Shown here: piece by piece, positions 60,787 through 64,000 of the stretch
Layout of the letters: each line of letters starts with the position of its first letter
Numbering within the stretch: the first letter of the stretch is position 1
DNA from: Strix aluco
Taxonomy: Eukaryota; Chordata; Aves; Strigiformes; Strigidae
NCBI RefSeq assembly: GCF_031877795.1
Contig: NC_133955.1
Location: forward strand, 4,010,589 to 4,074,588
Reading direction: 5' to 3'
DNA: 64,000 nt
The notes under the pieces: generated by a model
What the model was told of the DNA's origin: nothing
The model's database searches: none
The model's input: the letters and a program-made list of their open reading frames with translations, nothing else
Translations under genes and position numbers: made by a program

Positions 60787-61082
60787 AGGGGGGGGGGTGG
60801 GAAATGCAGGGGGGGGATACTGGGGGGGTGTGGGGGGATGCAGGGGGTGGTGCTGGGGCTGTGCTGGGGGGGGATGCTGAAAGGGGTGTTGGGGGGGGGG
60901 ATGGGGGGGGATGCAGGGGGGTCTGTTGAGGGGTTGTGGGGGGAATGCAGGGGAGATGCGAGGGGGGATGTTGGGGGGGATATTGTGGGGGCTTGCATGG
61001 GGGATGTTGTGGTGGATGCAGGAGGGGGATGTTGGGGGGGATGTTGGGGCGGATGCCAGGGGCCATGCTGGGGGGGGGGGGT
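60787..61082. repeat. G-rich minisatellite
   Basis: About 300 bases of irregular tandem units of the form GATGCAGGGGGG or GATGTTGGGGGG, seen directly. Very strong G-quadruplex potential on the plus strand. The open frames within it (Gly/Gly-Asp on plus, Pro/His on minus) are artefacts of the repeat. Confidence 0.85.
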
Positions 61083-61827
61083 GGGTGATACTGGTGGCCA
61101 CACCATTCCCCACCAGCCCGCGGGGACCGAGCCGGGGCCCATTCACTCCGCGGACAGAGTAGGGGGGCGCGGGGGTCCTGTCTGCATGGCCGGAGGCTAG
61201 CGGGCAGCCCCCCCCCCCTTATCCCCGCAGGCAGCCCCCCCCGGCAGGGCCCTGCGGAGCGGATTCTCTCCCACCCACCGCCCCGGGTGCTGAGTCAGGC
61301 TGTTCCCGGCGCTCCCGCGGCCGGTACATCGCGTCCCCACGCCGGGCGCCTGGCAGCCCGCCCGCCCGGTGCTGCTCCCGGCAGGGGCAGGGCCCGGCCC
61401 CGGCGGCCCCCCCCGGGGGCTCCCTGGATCAGGGCCACGGGGCTGGCGATGCCGCGTCCGGGAGCGAACCCCTGGTTGCTGCAGGGTGGGTTTTTGGAGG
61501 TGTGCGGGGGAAGGGGGGGGATGCAGCCATAGCACTGGCCAGAGTCATGTTTGTGCATGTGCCCCCCACCACCACCCTGGGGCTCCCCTGGCACCCAGCG
61601 AGCATGAGGGCACCCAGGGTGGGTTTGGGGTGCAGATCCCTCGGGCAGGAGCATCCCCCCATCGCACGGCACAGCATCCCCGGGGGTGCTGCACCCCCCA
61701 CCACCCCTGCACCCGACACAGGAGAGAGGTACCAGCTTGCACACCCCCCCCCCCCACCTGACACCCCCATCCCCATGGGGCAGGCGGGGAGCCCCGGCCA
61801 CCCTCAGCCACCCGCCCGCCCCGGCAG

Positions 61828-61920
61828 AGGCTGGTACAGTTCGTTACGTCCAGACCGGAATGTACTTTGTGTTAGAAGTGGCCCAGGCCAGGACGGCAAA
61901 GCCGGACTTTATTTATCCTC
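61828..61920. promoter_or_regulatory. Candidate regulatory island
   Basis: About 90 bases of balanced composition in G-rich surroundings, with GGTACA-GTT-CGTTAC and TGTACTTTGTGTTA words that loosely resemble steroid-receptor elements. FKBP5, a classic glucocorticoid target, is expected beyond this point by synteny, so an element of that kind is conceivable. The match to the consensus is imperfect. Confidence 0.22.
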
Positions 61921-64000
61921 CCTGCTCCGGCCCCGCTGCATCCTGCCCTCACTTGTGCTGGGTGGGATCGCCGGCAGGGCTGGGGGGGCCCTGGACCCTG
62001 CCTGACCCCCCCAACTCATCTCCAGCCAGAGCGTGCAGGGCTTGTCCCCGTTTTCTCCAGGGGGAAATAATCTGGGGAAATATTTGTGTCCTTTCGGCGT
62101 GTAAAAGCTGTCCCCGGTGTCCGGGGGGAAGCACCGTGGGGGAGACGGGGACCTGGGATGGATCCAGCAAAGCCTCTGCCTGGACGTGCCCCCCACTTGC
62201 TTGCATGAGGGTTTGTTGTAACGGGGGACAGCGTTCGGATCACAACCTGGGAATTTATGGATTGGAAACGCATGGGGAAAGGGCCGGCGCTGGCCACGCT
62301 GGGGGACACGGCAGCGTCAGATGGAGCAGGGCCTGCTCCGGGCATCCGCCCCCCCTGTGTGAGGGCCACCTCGGCCCCTCGGCCAGGAAAAATTCATTTC
62401 AGGAGCCGTGAGTCCCAGCAGAGCGAAGGGGGGTCACAGCCGGAGGAGGGCTCACCCTGGGCTGGGTCTGGCCACTCGCCGCCGGCCAGGCTCCGCCACG
62501 ACACCCAGCATCCCTCCCGCGGCCTCTCCGGTAGGAAGATTTGGGGGGCGATTTCACACCCAAAGCAGCTTATCGGCTGCTTCGCACCCCCTGGGTGCAT
62601 CTTTACGCCAAGCGGGTGGTCTTGCCCTGCTGCCCCCCCTGCCGTGTCCCCCCCCCATGTCCCCACCGTCCATCCCTGCCTCCGGCACAGCTGCACCTAC
62701 AGCCGGCGGTGGGGACAGGGTGTCCTGCTGTACTCTGCTGCCTGTTGTGCAACACCCGCCTGCGCCTCCCATAAACACCCAGCGCCGGCCGCGCTGCACC
62801 CCCTGCGCCGGTGACAAACCGGGCCCTTGGAGGGGTGCGTGTGCCGGGGGGGTGCAGGGCAGTGAGGCCACGGCATCACCAGGCTGCAAAATGCTCCTTT
62901 TCTCCCCCAAAATGGGCAGCGGGCAGGTATCCGGGTACTGGGGGGCAGGAGGATGGATTTTGTCCCCCCAGGAGGGCGAGTGTCCCGCATGGGTCGTCTG
63001 CTTGGAGCCATCGGTTTGTGCTGTCACACGTGGAAGGAAACCAGGAGAAAACCCATTTCCTCCGCTCGCCAACGTGCTTCAGAGATTCACTGAAGCAGCT
63101 TTTAGATGTGAAGCCGAGGCGGAGGGACGCTTCTCCTCCCCGCGCTCTCAAGGCAGATTAACGCCGGTTATTTTTAGCAGAAGACAAGGATGAATAAAAA
63201 TACCCCCTATTTTATTTTAATTTTTTTTTTTCTTTTTCAGCAACTGCCACTCTCACATCACCCAAGGTGCTCAGGGGCCAGCACGAGGAAGGACATCACT
63301 GGCAAAGGGGGGGCCTCTGGTTTTGCTCCCCGGTTCCAGTGGGGGCCAAGGCTTTCCCCCAAACCCCCTGTCCTTTTGGGGCTGGGTGACGGCTGCGCAT
63401 TGGGTGCAGGGCTCGGGCAGGACATGTGTGGCCAGCTGGATGGCTAGGGGGAACAAGCAGTGCCCCTGGCAGCCGCCCCGAAGCTGCCCGGGATTATTTC
63501 TGGAGCAGATTTCCTCCAGGTTGTGTTACAGGGATGGGGGGGACGGGGCAAACCCCAGCATCAGGGTGGGGGAGGTTTGGGCATCCCACCACTCAAGAAA
63601 GCAGAGCGAGACGGTGCTGGTATCGCAGTGATTTGGGAGGTGTCTTTAAAAAAAACCCACTCTGTGTTTTCTTCCATGTATTTTGCTTTTTTATTTTTCT
63701 ATACAAACAAATTTACCATTTCTGTGGGACAAGGCTGCTGCCACTGGCCCCATGGAGTTTTTTAGGGCTTGGGTGTTATCTAAGGGGCTGCATGAAATTA
63801 AGCTGTGGGGTTTCCTGATATTGGAAACCCACAATATTTGTTTGGTAAATGGAAATTTAAAGCTCTCGGAGGCTGGGCAGGAGATGTTTAAAATCAAAAT
63901 GCAAGATTCACCTGGTTTATATTAGAGAGGGAAAAATGAAATGTCATGAAAACAAATTTTCTTTTCTGAAGTGGGCTTTAATTTTAACTCTGTAATTTCA

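Larger units (their letters stand above)
57013..64000. other. G-run-rich right flank without a supportable gene
   Basis: Very GC-rich DNA with many runs of 8 or more G or C. The open frames of 100-260 codons on both strands are compositional: proline, glycine and arginine rich, overlapping each other, without domain resemblance. By synteny the 5' exons of ARMC12 and then FKBP5 should lie to the right; I could not find them. Islands of ordinary composition are listed separately. Confidence 0.5.

Noticed and set aside
60566-61146. Pro/His-rich minus-strand frames
   Set aside because: Direct translation of the G-rich minisatellite.
62257-63193. Overlapping frames of 170-260 codons
   Set aside because: Several frames are open at once because of GC content; no conserved motif found. 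Not FKBP5: no FKBP or TPR motif seen.

Overview
This is vertebrate, almost certainly bird, genomic DNA. The genes have many small exons with GT-AG introns. A CR1 retroposon fragment ends in the typical avian ATTCTGTG-type tail, introns are compact, and the last 15 kb is very rich in G/C runs. The gene order matches human 6p21.31 in reverse (SLC26A8, SRPK1, LHFPL5, CLPS, ARMC12), with the expected relative strands. The species cannot be named from the sequence.

Layout: (1) 1-1.56 kb has no gene I can recognise. (2) 1.57-17.2 kb (+) is SLC26A8, the testis anion transporter of the sperm annulus. Seventeen exon-like blocks with SLC26A8 homology can be placed, but the gene is broken by at least seven independent lesions: small frameshifts, 11- and 14-base exon deletions, a lost splice donor and an in-frame stop. 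I call it a fairly young unitary pseudogene. (3) 17.2-20.7 kb is intergenic and holds a CR1 fragment. (4) 20.7-48.1 kb (+) is SRPK1, an SR-protein kinase. It starts in a CpG island and has 16 coding exons, an intact 658-codon frame and one intron with textbook U12-type signals. (5) 48.9-52.8 kb (-) is LHFPL5, the four-pass subunit of the hair-cell mechanotransduction complex, with 3 coding exons and an intact frame. A GC-rich minisatellite lies just upstream of it. (6) 54.8-55.9 kb (+) is CLPS, pancreatic procolipase, with 3 exons and all ten cysteines. (7) 56.2-57.0 kb (-) holds two exon-like blocks resembling the 3' end of ARMC12, with frame breaks, probably another relic. (8) 57-64 kb is G-run-rich DNA without a supportable gene. 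It contains a G-rich minisatellite and a few islands of balanced composition that could be regulatory.

The genes do not form a pathway. SRPK1 is a general splicing kinase, LHFPL5 acts in the inner ear and CLPS in fat digestion. The striking point is that the two sperm-structure genes of this neighbourhood, SLC26A8 and apparently ARMC12, are both damaged, while the three genes between them are intact over about 3 kb of coding sequence. That argues against sequencing error and suggests lineage-specific loss of sperm annulus or mitochondrial-sheath genes. Base composition changes sharply near 49.5 kb, from AT-rich to GC-rich.
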